Origin: Gordonia sp. (in: high G+C Gram-positive bacteria)
GTDB taxonomy: Bacteria > Actinomycetota > Actinomycetes > Mycobacteriales > Mycobacteriaceae
Assembly: GCF_020438995.1 (NCBI RefSeq)
Contig: NZ_JAGQTN010000312.1
Coordinates: forward strand, 1-64,000
DNA length: 64,000 bases
Direction: 5' to 3'
This document shows, one piece after another, positions 33,158-44,200 of this stretch (the first letter of the stretch is position 1; every line of letters begins with the position of its first letter). The notes below the pieces were generated by a model. That model ran no database searches. It had not been told where the DNA came from and saw nothing but the letters and a program-made list of their open reading frames with translations. The position numbers and the translations under genes are program-made.

Positions 33158-34453
33158 ATGGCGATGACGACGCAGGGTGGGTTCTTCGGGTGGACGAAGG
33201 TGGATCAGGGTGCGGTCATCGCGCCCGATCAACGGTTGAGTTGGCCGCGGACGGTCAGTATCGGGTTGCAGCACATCGTCGCGATGTTCGGTGCGACGTT
33301 CCTGGTTCCGGTGCTCACCGGGTTCTCGCCGGCGACGACGCTGTTTTTCAGCGGCATCGGCACCCTGCTGTTCCTGATCATCACCCGCAACCGGATGCCC
33401 AGTTACCTGGGATCGAGCTTCGCGATCATCGCGCCGGTGCTTGCCGCGACCGCGTCGGACGGTCCGGCGGCGGCGCTCGGCGGACTCGTCGTGGCGGGTG
33501 CGTTGCTCGCGATCATCGGTGTGATCGCGCACTTTGCGGGCATCAGCTGGATCGAGGCGCTGATGCCGCCGATCGTGACCGGTGCGATCGTCGCGCTGAT
33601 CGGTTTCAACCTGGCGCCGGCGGCCAAGAACAACTACGAGCAGGGGGCGGTGACCGCAACCATCGTGCTGGTGCTGCTGGTGTTGTCGGTGGTGCTGTTC
33701 AAGGGTCTGCTCGGGCGGCTGGCGATCTTCCTGAGTGTGGTGCTCGGATACCTGATCGCCTGGTGGCGCGATGAGATCGACACCAGTGCCATCGGTGATG
33801 CCAAGTGGATCGGTCTTCCCGACTTCCAGGGGCCGAGCTTTCACCTGTCGGTACTGCCGATGTTCTTGCCGGTGGTGCTGGTGCTGGTCGTGGAGAATAT
33901 CGGTCACGTCAAGTCGCTTACCGCGATGACCGGCATCAACTACGACCGCAGCGTCGGCCGGGCGCTGTTCGCCGACGGCGTGTCGACGATGCTGGCCGGC
34001 AGCGGCGGTGGTTCGGCCACCACTACTTATGCCGAGAACATCGGAGTCATGGCGGCCACCAAGGTGTACTCGACCGCCGCCTACTGGGTGGCCGGTATCG
34101 GCGCAATCCTGCTCGGCCTCTCGCCCAAGATCGGCGCGACCATCGCCGCGATCCCGCCCGGTGTACTCGGCGGCGTTACCACCGCGCTGTACGGCCTCGT
34201 CGGCATCCTCGGTATTCACATCTGGGTGAGCAACAAGGTCGATTTCTCCAAGCCGATCAACCAGTTCACCGCCGCCATCGCCCTCATCATCGGCATAGCC
34301 GACTACTCGTGGAAGATCGGCGACCTCCAGTTCGGCGGCATCGCCCTCGGCGCCATCGCCGCGCTCGCGATCTACCACTCGATGAAGTTCATCGGCGGCC
34401 TGCGCGGCACCGTCGAACCCGAGAGTCCGGCGAAGTCGGAGCCGGTGCTGTGA
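33158..34453 (+). CDS. NCS2 nucleobase:cation symporter (uracil/xanthine permease)
   Basis: 431 residues with about 12-14 hydrophobic helices. The NCS2 signatures are GLQHIVAMFGATFLVPVLTG (helix 1), PSYLGSSFAIIAPV, and the substrate-binding VVENIGHVKSL (Glu) with AGSGGGSATTTYAENIGVMA (Glu). The latter pair resembles UraA, so uracil is the most likely substrate. ATG 33158 or 33164 may be used. No pyrimidine genes are adjacent. Confidence 0.92.
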   Translation: MAMTTQGGFFGWTKVDQGAVIAPDQRLSWPRTVSIGLQHIVAMFGATFLVPVLTGFSPATTLFFSGIGTLLFLIITRNRMPSYLGSSFAIIAPVLAATASDGPAAALGGLVVAGALLAIIGVIAHFAGISWIEALMPPIVTGAIVALIGFNLAPAAKNNYEQGAVTATIVLVLLVLSVVLFKGLLGRLAIFLSVVLGYLIAWWRDEIDTSAIGDAKWIGLPDFQGPSFHLSVLPMFLPVVLVLVVENIGHVKSLTAMTGINYDRSVGRALFADGVSTMLAGSGGGSATTTYAENIGVMAATKVYSTAAYWVAGIGAILLGLSPKIGATIAAIPPGVLGGVTTALYGLVGILGIHIWVSNKVDFSKPINQFTAAIALIIGIADYSWKIGDLQFGGIALGAIAALAIYHSMKFIGGLRGTVEPESPAKSEPVL

Positions 34454-34645
34454 GCCCGCAGTGTGTCCGTGTCGCTCAAGGTGACCCTGATAGTGGAGGA
34501 TTGCCTACCCTATTTGGCGATGCGTAACATTGTCCGGCGTGAAACTTGACAGGTCAGCGACCACAGCGGGTGGCTGTGCGGGAATCGTCCGGGCGGGCAC
34601 GCGTGCCGCAGTTCTCTTCAGGTCGTCGACGTCGGTGCGGCCGTC

Positions 34646-36220
34646 ATGGTGACGACGACGGCACCGGCTGACGACACCGCATCGCCGGCGACCCGGCGTC
34701 TGTTCGGCTGGTGGGTGGCAGCCATCACCGCGATCGCCGCCGTGGCGGTGGGCCGCGGAATCGGCACGTCGTTGTGGGGCGACGAGACCATCACCGCAAG
34801 CACTGTGTCGCGGAGCTTCACCGACACCGTCGCGGTCCTCGGAAACGCCGACGGCGGGTTCGCCGGATACTCGCTGTTCATGAACCGGTGGGTCGCGCTG
34901 GGCGGCACCTCCGAGTTCTGGCTGCGATTGCCGTCGCTGCTGGCCGTTCTCGGGACGATCGTGCTGGCAGCGGTCCTCGGACGGTGGCTTGCCGGGCCCG
35001 TCGCCGGGATCGTGGCGGCGGTGCTTCTCGCCCTGCACCTCCAGTTGACCAGCAACTACGCGCTCGAAGCCCGCCCGTACGCCCTTACGGTTCTTGCGGT
35101 GACAGCCGTCGCTGCGCTTCTGTACCGGTCGAGTTCACGTGGCTTCACCACGAGGACCCTTGTCGCGATCGGGGTTCTGGTGGCCGTGGCGATCAGCCTG
35201 CACACTCTCTCGGTGGTCGCTGTCGCCGCCATGGTGCTGTGGCTGATATCGGCGACGAAGGCGACCACCTGGAATCGTTCGCTGGCCGTCACGGCATCGG
35301 TGATGGTGGTGATCGATGCGGCGGTTCTGCTCGTGATGGTATCTCTTGCCGCGCGCTTCACAGATCTGCAGATGTGGCTGACACAACCGACGATCGGCGA
35401 GGTATTCGTGTATTCGCGGATGGTCGCAGGAGTGCCGGCGTTGGGATTTCTACTGGCCAGCGTAGGTGTGTTCGCCGCTGCGGGCGCCCGCAGGTGGACT
35501 GCGTTGCGAGTGGGCAGCACGGACCTGTGGACACTCGTGCTGTGGGCTGTGGGTCCGCTCGTGGTGCTGACTGTCGGCGGCTGGCTGTACAAGCCGATGT
35601 TGACGCTGAGATACGTTCTGTCCTCGGCGGTGGCGTGGGCGCTGCTCGCGGGTGTGGCCGTTGCGGTGGCGTGGGAACTGATCGCTGGCCGCAAGGTCGG
35701 CCGGATCGTGTTCGCGTGCGGGTTGGCCGCTATCGCGGTCGTGGCCGGCAGTCTGAGTCCGGTCGCAAAGATCGAGGATCCTCGGGGAGCGGCGGAGTGG
35801 ATAGCGCACGACTATCAGCCGGGGGATGCGATCATCTACTCGCCGAGCTGGTGTGAACCGGCAGTCCGCTGGTATCTGAGTGAGTCGCCGGACTCGGCCG
35901 TGCTTCCCGACGGAGGCCCGGTCAACCTCGCCGCCGGGGAAAAGTCGGCACGCGATGCCGATTCGTTCTGGACGCCCTCAAGGCCCGATCTCGTCGGCCT
36001 TGTGAAATCCTCGGGCATCGACGGGGAGTTCGAGCGGCTTGTCGCCGGTCGCGCTCGGATCTGGCTGGTTTCGATCCCCGCCAGAGAGGACGAAGGCTGG
36101 GACCCGATCCCCGAGGTGGGTGTCCCACTCGGCCGCGCGCTGAGCAGTAGCTGGACGGACGCCCGGAGTAAGGACTTCGGCGCCATGAAGGTCACCCTCT
36201 ACACCCGGCCGTCGCGCTGA
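34646..36220 (+). CDS. GT39/ArnT-like polytopic membrane glycosyltransferase
   Basis: 524 residues with about 10-11 transmembrane helices from residue 20 to 390 and an extracytoplasmic C-terminal domain. GTSLWGDETITAS has the acidic DE pair that acts as catalytic base in polyprenyl-phosphate sugar-dependent GT-C enzymes, and NYALEARPYALTVL is a second family-typical block. It is probably a mannosyl- or arabinosyl-type transferase using a decaprenyl-phosphate sugar outside the membrane; donor and acceptor cannot be read from sequence. The 192-nt gap upstream shows no clear terminator or ribosome site. Confidence 0.75.
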   Translation: MVTTTAPADDTASPATRRLFGWWVAAITAIAAVAVGRGIGTSLWGDETITASTVSRSFTDTVAVLGNADGGFAGYSLFMNRWVALGGTSEFWLRLPSLLAVLGTIVLAAVLGRWLAGPVAGIVAAVLLALHLQLTSNYALEARPYALTVLAVTAVAALLYRSSSRGFTTRTLVAIGVLVAVAISLHTLSVVAVAAMVLWLISATKATTWNRSLAVTASVMVVIDAAVLLVMVSLAARFTDLQMWLTQPTIGEVFVYSRMVAGVPALGFLLASVGVFAAAGARRWTALRVGSTDLWTLVLWAVGPLVVLTVGGWLYKPMLTLRYVLSSAVAWALLAGVAVAVAWELIAGRKVGRIVFACGLAAIAVVAGSLSPVAKIEDPRGAAEWIAHDYQPGDAIIYSPSWCEPAVRWYLSESPDSAVLPDGGPVNLAAGEKSARDADSFWTPSRPDLVGLVKSSGIDGEFERLVAGRARIWLVSIPAREDEGWDPIPEVGVPLGRALSSSWTDARSKDFGAMKVTLYTRPSR

Positions 36221-36272
36221 CCGTCACCGGACGGGTCGAGTGGGCACCTGCGCGAACCGGAGCTGATCACGA

Positions 36273-36299
36273 TTGACGCAGGTTATGCAATTAGATAAT
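36273..36299 (+). promoter_or_regulatory. Candidate promoter of the HigBA-like pair
   Basis: TTGACG (36273-36278) and GATAAT (36294-36299), 15-nt spacer. The GTG at 36308 begins 9 nt after the -10, so the transcript would start at or near the start codon (leaderless). The region is much more AT-rich than its surroundings. Confidence 0.5.
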
Positions 36300-36307
36300 T
36301 TGGACTG

Positions 36308-36646
36308 GTGGATGGGGTCAAGCCGGTTGAGTGGCGCGGAGACAGTAGCGATGTCATCCGTTCTCTGAGTGAGGACCTGCGCGATGATCTCGGGTACATG
36401 CTGCACCAGGTGCAAACGGACCGGACACCGTCGGACTTCCGGCCGATGCCCACCGTCGGTGCCGGCGTGTATGAGTTGCGTGCGAGCGATAGTGACGGCA
36501 TCGCGCGCTTGATGTACATCGCCAAGTTCGCCGAGGCTGTGTACGTGCTGCACGTTTTCCAGAAGAAGACGCAGAAGACACCGCAGAAGGACATCGACAA
36601 GGCGGCCAAACGCCTACGAGATTTGATGAGGGAACGCAATGGCTAA
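36308..36646 (+). CDS. RelE/HigB-superfamily toxin (phage Gp49-like)
   Basis: 112 residues, GTG start. The Gp49/HigB signature is visible: SEDLRDDLGYMLHQVQTDR, then MPTVGAGVYELRASDSDGIARLMYIAKFAEAVYVLHVFQKKTQKTPQKDIDKAAKRL. LHxFxKKTxKTPxxxIxxA is the hallmark C-terminal block. Such toxins are ribosome-dependent mRNA endonucleases. The stop overlaps the antitoxin start by 8 nt; toxin-first order is typical of HigBA. It lies between core genes beside tRNA-Arg, consistent with acquisition. Confidence 0.88.
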   Translation: MDGVKPVEWRGDSSDVIRSLSEDLRDDLGYMLHQVQTDRTPSDFRPMPTVGAGVYELRASDSDGIARLMYIAKFAEAVYVLHVFQKKTQKTPQKDIDKAAKRLRDLMRERNG

Positions 36647-36908
36647 GAGTGTGTGGCACGACCTGTACCCGGATGATCCGGGCAAGGTCGCGCAGATGGA
36701 AACCCGCGCCAATCTGATGATGGCGATCGGTGACCGCATCCGCGAACAGGGATGGAACGGCCGCGAAACCGCCCAGCGGCTCGGGATCACCGCCCCGCAG
36801 GCATCGGACCTGATGAACGGGAAGGTGTCGAAGTTCAGCGTCGACGCGTTGGTGAGATTCCTTGAGCCGCTGGGCCTGGCGATCCATGTGGACCGCATAC
36901 CAGCTTGA
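36639..36908 (+). CDS. HigA-like Xre antitoxin
   Basis: 89 residues, ATG inside the toxin's last codons. The helix-turn-helix spans NLMMAIGDRIREQGWNGRETAQRLGITAPQASDLMNGKVSKFSVDALVRFLEPLGL, the XRE/DUF-type antitoxin pattern (QxxAAxxLGIxxPxxSxLxxGKxxxFSxxxLxxxL). It should bind and neutralise the upstream toxin and repress their common promoter, where TTAT...ATAA half-sites occur around 36283-36298. Confidence 0.88.
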   Translation: MAKSVWHDLYPDDPGKVAQMETRANLMMAIGDRIREQGWNGRETAQRLGITAPQASDLMNGKVSKFSVDALVRFLEPLGLAIHVDRIPA

Positions 36909-37032
36909 GGGCTGTGCGGCGATTGCCGACCAGTCGGAGGCGGGAAAGACCGTGATCCATCACTTTTGAGGACTATTCGAGTACGTGATGGTCCAGGCCG
37001 TCCCGAACGGCGGCGTAACACCTGGCAAATAG

Positions 37033-37106
37033 TGCCCCCAGCAGGACTCGAACCTGCGACCTAGGGATTAGAAGGCCCTTGCTCTATCCACCTGAGCTAT
37101 GGAGGC
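37033..37106 (-). tRNA. tRNA-Arg (anticodon TCT)
   Basis: Acceptor arms GCCTCCA (37106-37100) and TGGGGGC (37040-37034) pair with one G-U, discriminator A at 37033. The anticodon loop CTTCTAA gives TCT, decoding AGA. T arm GCAGGTTCGAGTCCTGC. CCA is not encoded. The closing pair of the anticodon stem is C-T mismatched. Confidence 0.92.
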
Positions 37107-37175
37107 GCGTGCCTCACGTCACGTGCGACGTAGGGCGACAACCGGACAGAGTATAGCCGGACCTACAGTGGTCGC

Positions 37176-39224
37176 ATGAACCGCGCGTCGTCGACAGCCC
37201 CGACCACGCCCGGCCGGGACGAGATGCGCGACGAGCGCGGTGTCGTGGCCGGGCTGTGCTGGATGGTCGGGTGGGTGGCCGCGATCGTCGCGGTGGTGGT
37301 CACGTCCGCGAGTGCGGCGTCGGCGATCAAGCTGGCCGGCGTTCCCGATCCGGGCTGGATCACCACGTACGGCTTGCCGGTGGTGGGCGGCGTGGGTCAG
37401 CTCAGCGCCGCGATCGCGCTGGGGTCGGCGGTGCTCGCGGCGTTCTTCGTACCCGCGCAGGCCGACGGGATCTTCGACATCGGTGGCTACCGGGCGATGC
37501 GGATCAGCGCTGTGGCCTCGCTCGTCTGGGGTGTGTGTGCGCTGCTCGGTGTGCCGTTGGCCATCTCAGATGTGAGTGGTGAGACTTTCGCCGAGTCGAT
37601 CAAACCGGCCAACCTGACCCACGCCTACGGCCAGGTCGCGGGTGCGCAGACGTGGCTGTGGACGGCGATCTTCGCGCTGCTGGCAGCGGTATTGGCCCGC
37701 GTCGTGTGGCGGTGGGGCTGGTCCGTCGGCGTCATCGTGCTCGTGACGCTGAGCCTGATGCCGCCGGCGCTGGCCGGGCATTCCTCGTCCGGCGGTGGCC
37801 ACGACCTGGCCACCAACAGCCTGATCCTGCACATCGTGGCCGCTGCGGTGTGGGCCGGTGGCCTGTTCGCCGTCCTCGCCTATGCGCTGGCGCGGGGCCG
37901 GTGGCGGATGCTCGCGGTCCGCAGATTCTCGCGGGTCGCGTTCTGGTGCGTACTGGTCGTCGGGGCCTCCGGCGTGATCAACGCGGTGACGCGGGTGCCG
38001 ATCGGCGACCTGCTCGACACCACCTACGGGCGGCTGATCCTATGGAAGGTCGCGGCGTTCGCCGTCCTCGGAGCGCTCGGTGCCTGGCATCGGCGCAGGA
38101 CGATCGCCGAACTCGAGACAAGCGCCGACGACGAGCCCGACGCGCCGTGGTGGAAGTCGTTGTTCGTCCGGTTCGGCGTGGTCGAACTCGTGGTGTTCGC
38201 AGCCACCTTCGGCCTGGCCGCCGGGTTGTCACGAACACCGCCGCCGGTCGACACCGCCTCCATCAGCCCGGTGGAACTCAAGATCGGCTACCCGATCACC
38301 GAACCGCCGAGCTTTGCGCGACTCATGCTCGACTGGCGTTTCGACCTGATCTTCGGCACCCTCGCGATCATCCTGGCCGTGGTGTACCTGCGCGGAGTGG
38401 TGCGGTTGCGCCGCCGCGGCGACGAGTGGCCGATCGGCCGGACCATCGCCTGGGTGCTGGGCTGTGTCCTGCTCCTGCTGGCTACCTCGTCGGGGCTGGG
38501 CCGCTACTCGCCGGCGATGTTCAGCATCCACATGATCTCGCACATGATGATGTCGATGATGGTGCCGGTACTGCTGGTCTTGGGCGGGCCGGTCACCCTG
38601 GCGTTGCGGGCATTGGCACCCGCAGGCAAGGACAATCCGGCTGGACCACGGGAATGGATTCTCACCGGTATTCACAGTCCGTGGGGTCGGATCGCCACAC
38701 ATCCGGCCGTCGCCGCGGTGGTCTTTGTCGGCAGCTTCTACGTCCTCTATCTGGGTGGCCTGTTCGAGACCGTCATCGACTACCATGCGGCGCATCTGCT
38801 GATGAACCTGCATTTCCTGGTCAGCGGGTACGTCTTCTACTGGCTGGCCATCGGCATCGACCCCGCCCCGCGGCAGGTGAGTCCGGTGGCCAAACTGGGC
38901 ATCGTATGGGGATCGCTGCCGTTCCACGCGTTCTTCGGGGTGGCGCTGATGATGACCAGTTCGGTGATCGCCGAACAGTACTACCGCAGCCTGCTGCTGC
39001 CGTGGCGCTACGACCTCTACGACGACCAGCGCGTCGGTGGCGGCATCGCGTGGGCGGCGGGCGAGATCCCGCTCGTGGTGATCATGCTGGCGTTGCTGGT
39101 GCAGTGGCAGCGTAGCGACGAACGCGCCGCGCGCCGCTACGACCGGCAGGCAGACCGTGATCACGACGCCGACCTCGAGGACTACAACGAGATGCTCAAG
39201 TCGCTGGGCGGTCGCCGAAGGTAG
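37176..39224 (+). CDS. CopD - CtaG (caa3-type) fusion membrane protein
   Basis: 682 residues, about 16 hydrophobic helices. The N-terminal half (about 30-385) is a CopD-type copper-resistance domain with GHSSSGGGHDLATNSLILHIVAAAVWAGGLF. The C-terminal half is a cytochrome c oxidase assembly factor CtaG_caa3 domain with FSIHMISHMMMSMMVPVLL, YHAAHLLMNLHFLVSGYVFYW and FHAFFGVALM. The His/Met-rich stretches fit copper handling in the membrane, supplying Cu to the oxidase or exporting it. Large CopD-CtaG fusions are typical of mycolata (from memory Rv0102). It is monocistronic here, 144 nt ahead of ettA. Confidence 0.9.
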   Translation: MNRASSTAPTTPGRDEMRDERGVVAGLCWMVGWVAAIVAVVVTSASAASAIKLAGVPDPGWITTYGLPVVGGVGQLSAAIALGSAVLAAFFVPAQADGIFDIGGYRAMRISAVASLVWGVCALLGVPLAISDVSGETFAESIKPANLTHAYGQVAGAQTWLWTAIFALLAAVLARVVWRWGWSVGVIVLVTLSLMPPALAGHSSSGGGHDLATNSLILHIVAAAVWAGGLFAVLAYALARGRWRMLAVRRFSRVAFWCVLVVGASGVINAVTRVPIGDLLDTTYGRLILWKVAAFAVLGALGAWHRRRTIAELETSADDEPDAPWWKSLFVRFGVVELVVFAATFGLAAGLSRTPPPVDTASISPVELKIGYPITEPPSFARLMLDWRFDLIFGTLAIILAVVYLRGVVRLRRRGDEWPIGRTIAWVLGCVLLLLATSSGLGRYSPAMFSIHMISHMMMSMMVPVLLVLGGPVTLALRALAPAGKDNPAGPREWILTGIHSPWGRIATHPAVAAVVFVGSFYVLYLGGLFETVIDYHAAHLLMNLHFLVSGYVFYWLAIGIDPAPRQVSPVAKLGIVWGSLPFHAFFGVALMMTSSVIAEQYYRSLLLPWRYDLYDDQRVGGGIAWAAGEIPLVVIMLALLVQWQRSDERAARRYDRQADRDHDADLEDYNEMLKSLGGRRR

Positions 39225-39368
39225 CGGTCGGTTCGGGGTGTTGGTGGTGCCGCCACCCCGGGTCGCGGTGTTGGCGACTAGACTGGTCGGAGTTTTGCGG
39301 CGCGGCGTGCCCGTACTGGTGTGACACGCCGGAGTCGTCGCCAAAAGTGTTGCTAGAGAGGCTGATAC

Positions 39369-41045
<1,677 letters not shown>

Positions 41046-41050
41046 CGTCG

Positions 41051-41095
41051 CTTTTCGGGGCCGTGTCCGCTGCGAGCGGGCACGGCCCCGAAAAG
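41051..41095 (+). terminator. Intrinsic terminator of ettA
   Basis: 20-bp stem with one G-U pair, arms 41051-41070 and 41076-41095, 5-nt loop, followed by TTTCA; begins 5 nt after the ettA stop. Confidence 0.85.
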
Positions 41096-41212
41096 TTTCA
41101 TCGGTGTTAACGGACCCGACACCCGACGCCTGCCCTGGGCGTTAGCATCGGGAATCGGGGAGCGGATCAGGAGATTCCGGGTCCCGACGCCCCGCCGGTG
41201 AGGGTGGTATCC

Positions 41213-44200
41213 GTGCCGCAGATGACGGTGGATGTGGACCAGGTTGTGCCGAGATATCTCGGTGTGCGAACAGGTGAGCCGGGAGGAACGGGGCCTGCGG
41301 GCGACCCGGCCGCCCACGACCGTGTGCGCAGGCATATCGAGGTCGCCGGACGCAGAGAACCGGGTACGACGACGGTGGAGGTGACCTCCACCGCGTCAGG
41401 CAACCTGGAGATCGTCATCGTGGCCGACGATATGCCGCTGCTGGTGGAGGCGGTCCTGGCGACCGTGGAGTCGTGGGCGCTGACGGTCGACGGCATCGAT
41501 CACCCGGTGATGCCGGTCGTCCGCGACGACGCCGGCGTACTGACCGAGGTCGGTGAGGGGCCATCGGCCATCAGCGAGTCGTGGATCTACGTGCGGGCAC
41601 TGGCCGCCAAGACGGGTATCGACGCATCCGGATTCCGCGACGGACTGATCCCGGTGATTGCCCGGGTCGCCGACGTCCACCGGGATTTCGAACAGACGCG
41701 GACCACGCTGACCGACTGCGCCGACGGATTCGCGAACGCACCGATCGACGCGGCCGAACGCGACGAATACGTGCGTCTGCTGAAATGGTTTGCGGGCCCG
41801 CAGCTTACGTTGCTGGGCCATGAATTCGCCCCGGCCGGCGCCGAGGGCGTCGGCGACCGGCTCGGCGTCTGGCGTGCAGACGGAATCGCTGCACCCGGTC
41901 ACGCCGCTGCATCGCGGACACCGGTGATCTCCCGGGTGTACCTGCGTACCGGTATTCAGCGTTCGGCATACCCTGTGCTACTTCAGGTTCCGGTGTTCAC
42001 GCCCGACGGTGCCCCCGCCGGCGAACACCGGTTCCTCGGCAACTTCACCACCTGGGGCCGACATCAGTCGATCCTCGACATCCCGGTGATCGGCCCCAAG
42101 GTCGACGACGTCCTGAGCGTCGCCGGCGTGGACGCCGATTCGTATGCGGGGCAATCGATCATCGAACTGTTGCAGAATTACCCACTGGTGGAATTGTTCT
42201 GGCTCAGCGCCGCCGACCTGGCGCGCCGCAGCGAGGAGATGCTCGACGCGGTGGATTCGCGTTCGCTGCGGTGGTTCGTCCGGGCCACGCCGGGCGCGCG
42301 TACCGCCTCGGTGCTGGTGTACCTACCGCGGGACAGGTATACGACGGCGTCACGGCTGAGTCTGCAGGACGAGATCGCCACCCGGTTGCAGGCCACCGAC
42401 CTCGAATACACCGCGCGCGTCAGCGAACTGCCGCTGGCGCTGCTGCAATTGCTGGTCCGGGTCGATGACGAGGCGATCGCCGGACTCGGTTCTCTCGAAC
42501 CCGGTTCGACCGCCCATGCCGAGATCCAGCAAGCCCTGCGCGACCGTATCCGCAGTTGGGACGACCGGGTGCGGGAGGCGGCGCCGGCGGCGGTGGCCGA
42601 ATTGCTGCGGGTGCCGTCGGCGACCTTGGGGGCGGACGACGGCGCGGACACGTTGCTCGCGTTGGTTTCGGCGCTGTCTGAGGACTACAAGGAAAGCCGC
42701 ACTCCGGAGGATGCGGTTGTCGACCTCGCGCATGTCGTGGGCCTGGAACCCGGCGGGATGACGGTGACCATGCGCCGGTGCGCCGCCGACTCGGCACGAT
42801 GGACTTTCACGCTGTACCTGTGCGGGAAGTCGGTGAGTCTGACGGATGTCCTTCCGGTGCTGCAAAGCCTCGGCGTCGCCGTACTCGACGAACACCCGTA
42901 CGGACTCGACCGGCACGACGGCGTGCGGTGCTGGGCCTACGAGTTCGGGGTGAGCCTCGCGCCGGGGATCACCATCGATCCCGACAGCGACGAGGCCGGC
43001 CTGACCCTACGGTTCACCGACGCGTTCCGGGCTCTGTGGCAGGGCGAGGCCGAGGTGGACGCCTTCAACGCGCTCATCGTGCGGTGCGGACTGGACTGGC
43101 GGGCTGTGGCCATCTTGCGTGCCTGCTACCGGTACCTGAGGCAGATCGGATTCGGTTACAGCACAGCGCATTCGGCAACCGTCCTGGGAGATGAGCGGGC
43201 CGTCACCCTGGGGCTGGTGTCGGTCTTCGAGGCATCGTTCGATCCGGCTATGGCCGACGACGGGCGCCGCGGCGACGCGGTGGCCGGGCTGCGCCGTGAC
43301 ATCGGTGCGGTCATCGGACTCGACGCCGACCGGATCGTCTCCGCCTTCGCCGCGACCATGCTGGCGGTGGTCCGCACCAATGTGTACGTCACCGACCGGT
43401 TGGTGCCGGGCGCGGTGATGTCGTTCAAACTCGACACGCAGAACATTCCGCAGGCCCCCGAACCTCGGCCCGTGCACGAGATCTTCGTGTACTCGCCACG
43501 CGTGGAGGGCGTGCACCTGCGCTTCGGTGCGGTGGCCCGCGGCGGGCTGCGCTGGTCCGATCGCCGGGAGGACTTCCGTACCGAGATCCTCGGGCTGGTC
43601 AAGGCACAATCGGTGAAGAATGCGGTGATCGTGCCGCTGGGAGCCAAAGGCGGCTTCGTGCTCAAACGGCCGCCGGTGCCCACCGGAGACGCCGCCGCAG
43701 ACCGGGACGCCCTGCGCGAGGAGGGCGTGAAATGCTACCGGCAGTTCATCTCGGGACTGCTCGATGTCACCGACAACATCGACACGGCGACCGGCGCGGT
43801 GGTGCCCGCGCGATCGGTCGTGCGCCGCGACGGTGACGACACCTATCTGGTAGTGGCCGCAGACAAGGGCACCGCCGCGTTCTCCGACATCGCCAATGGT
43901 GTTGCCGCGCAATACGGTTTCTGGCTCGGCGACGCATTCGCCTCGGGCGGTTCGGCCGGCTACGACCACAAGGCGATGGGCATCACGGCCCGCGGCGCGT
44001 GGGAATCGGTCAAACGGCATTTCCGCGAGATCGGAATCGACACCCAGACACAGGATTTCACTGTCGTCGGGGTCGGTGACATGAGCGGTGACGTGTTCGG
44101 TAACGGGATGCTGCTGTCCGGGCACATCCGGCTGGTGGCCGCCTTCGATCATCGGCACATCTTCGTCGACCCAAATCCCGATGCGGCACAGTCATTCATC

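Noticed and set aside
32825..34378. 517-codon open frame on the minus strand opposite the NCS2 permease
   Set aside because: Its translation is His/Arg/Asp-rich low-complexity sequence, the typical antisense shadow of a high-GC gene, while the + strand encodes a clear 12-14-helix permease.
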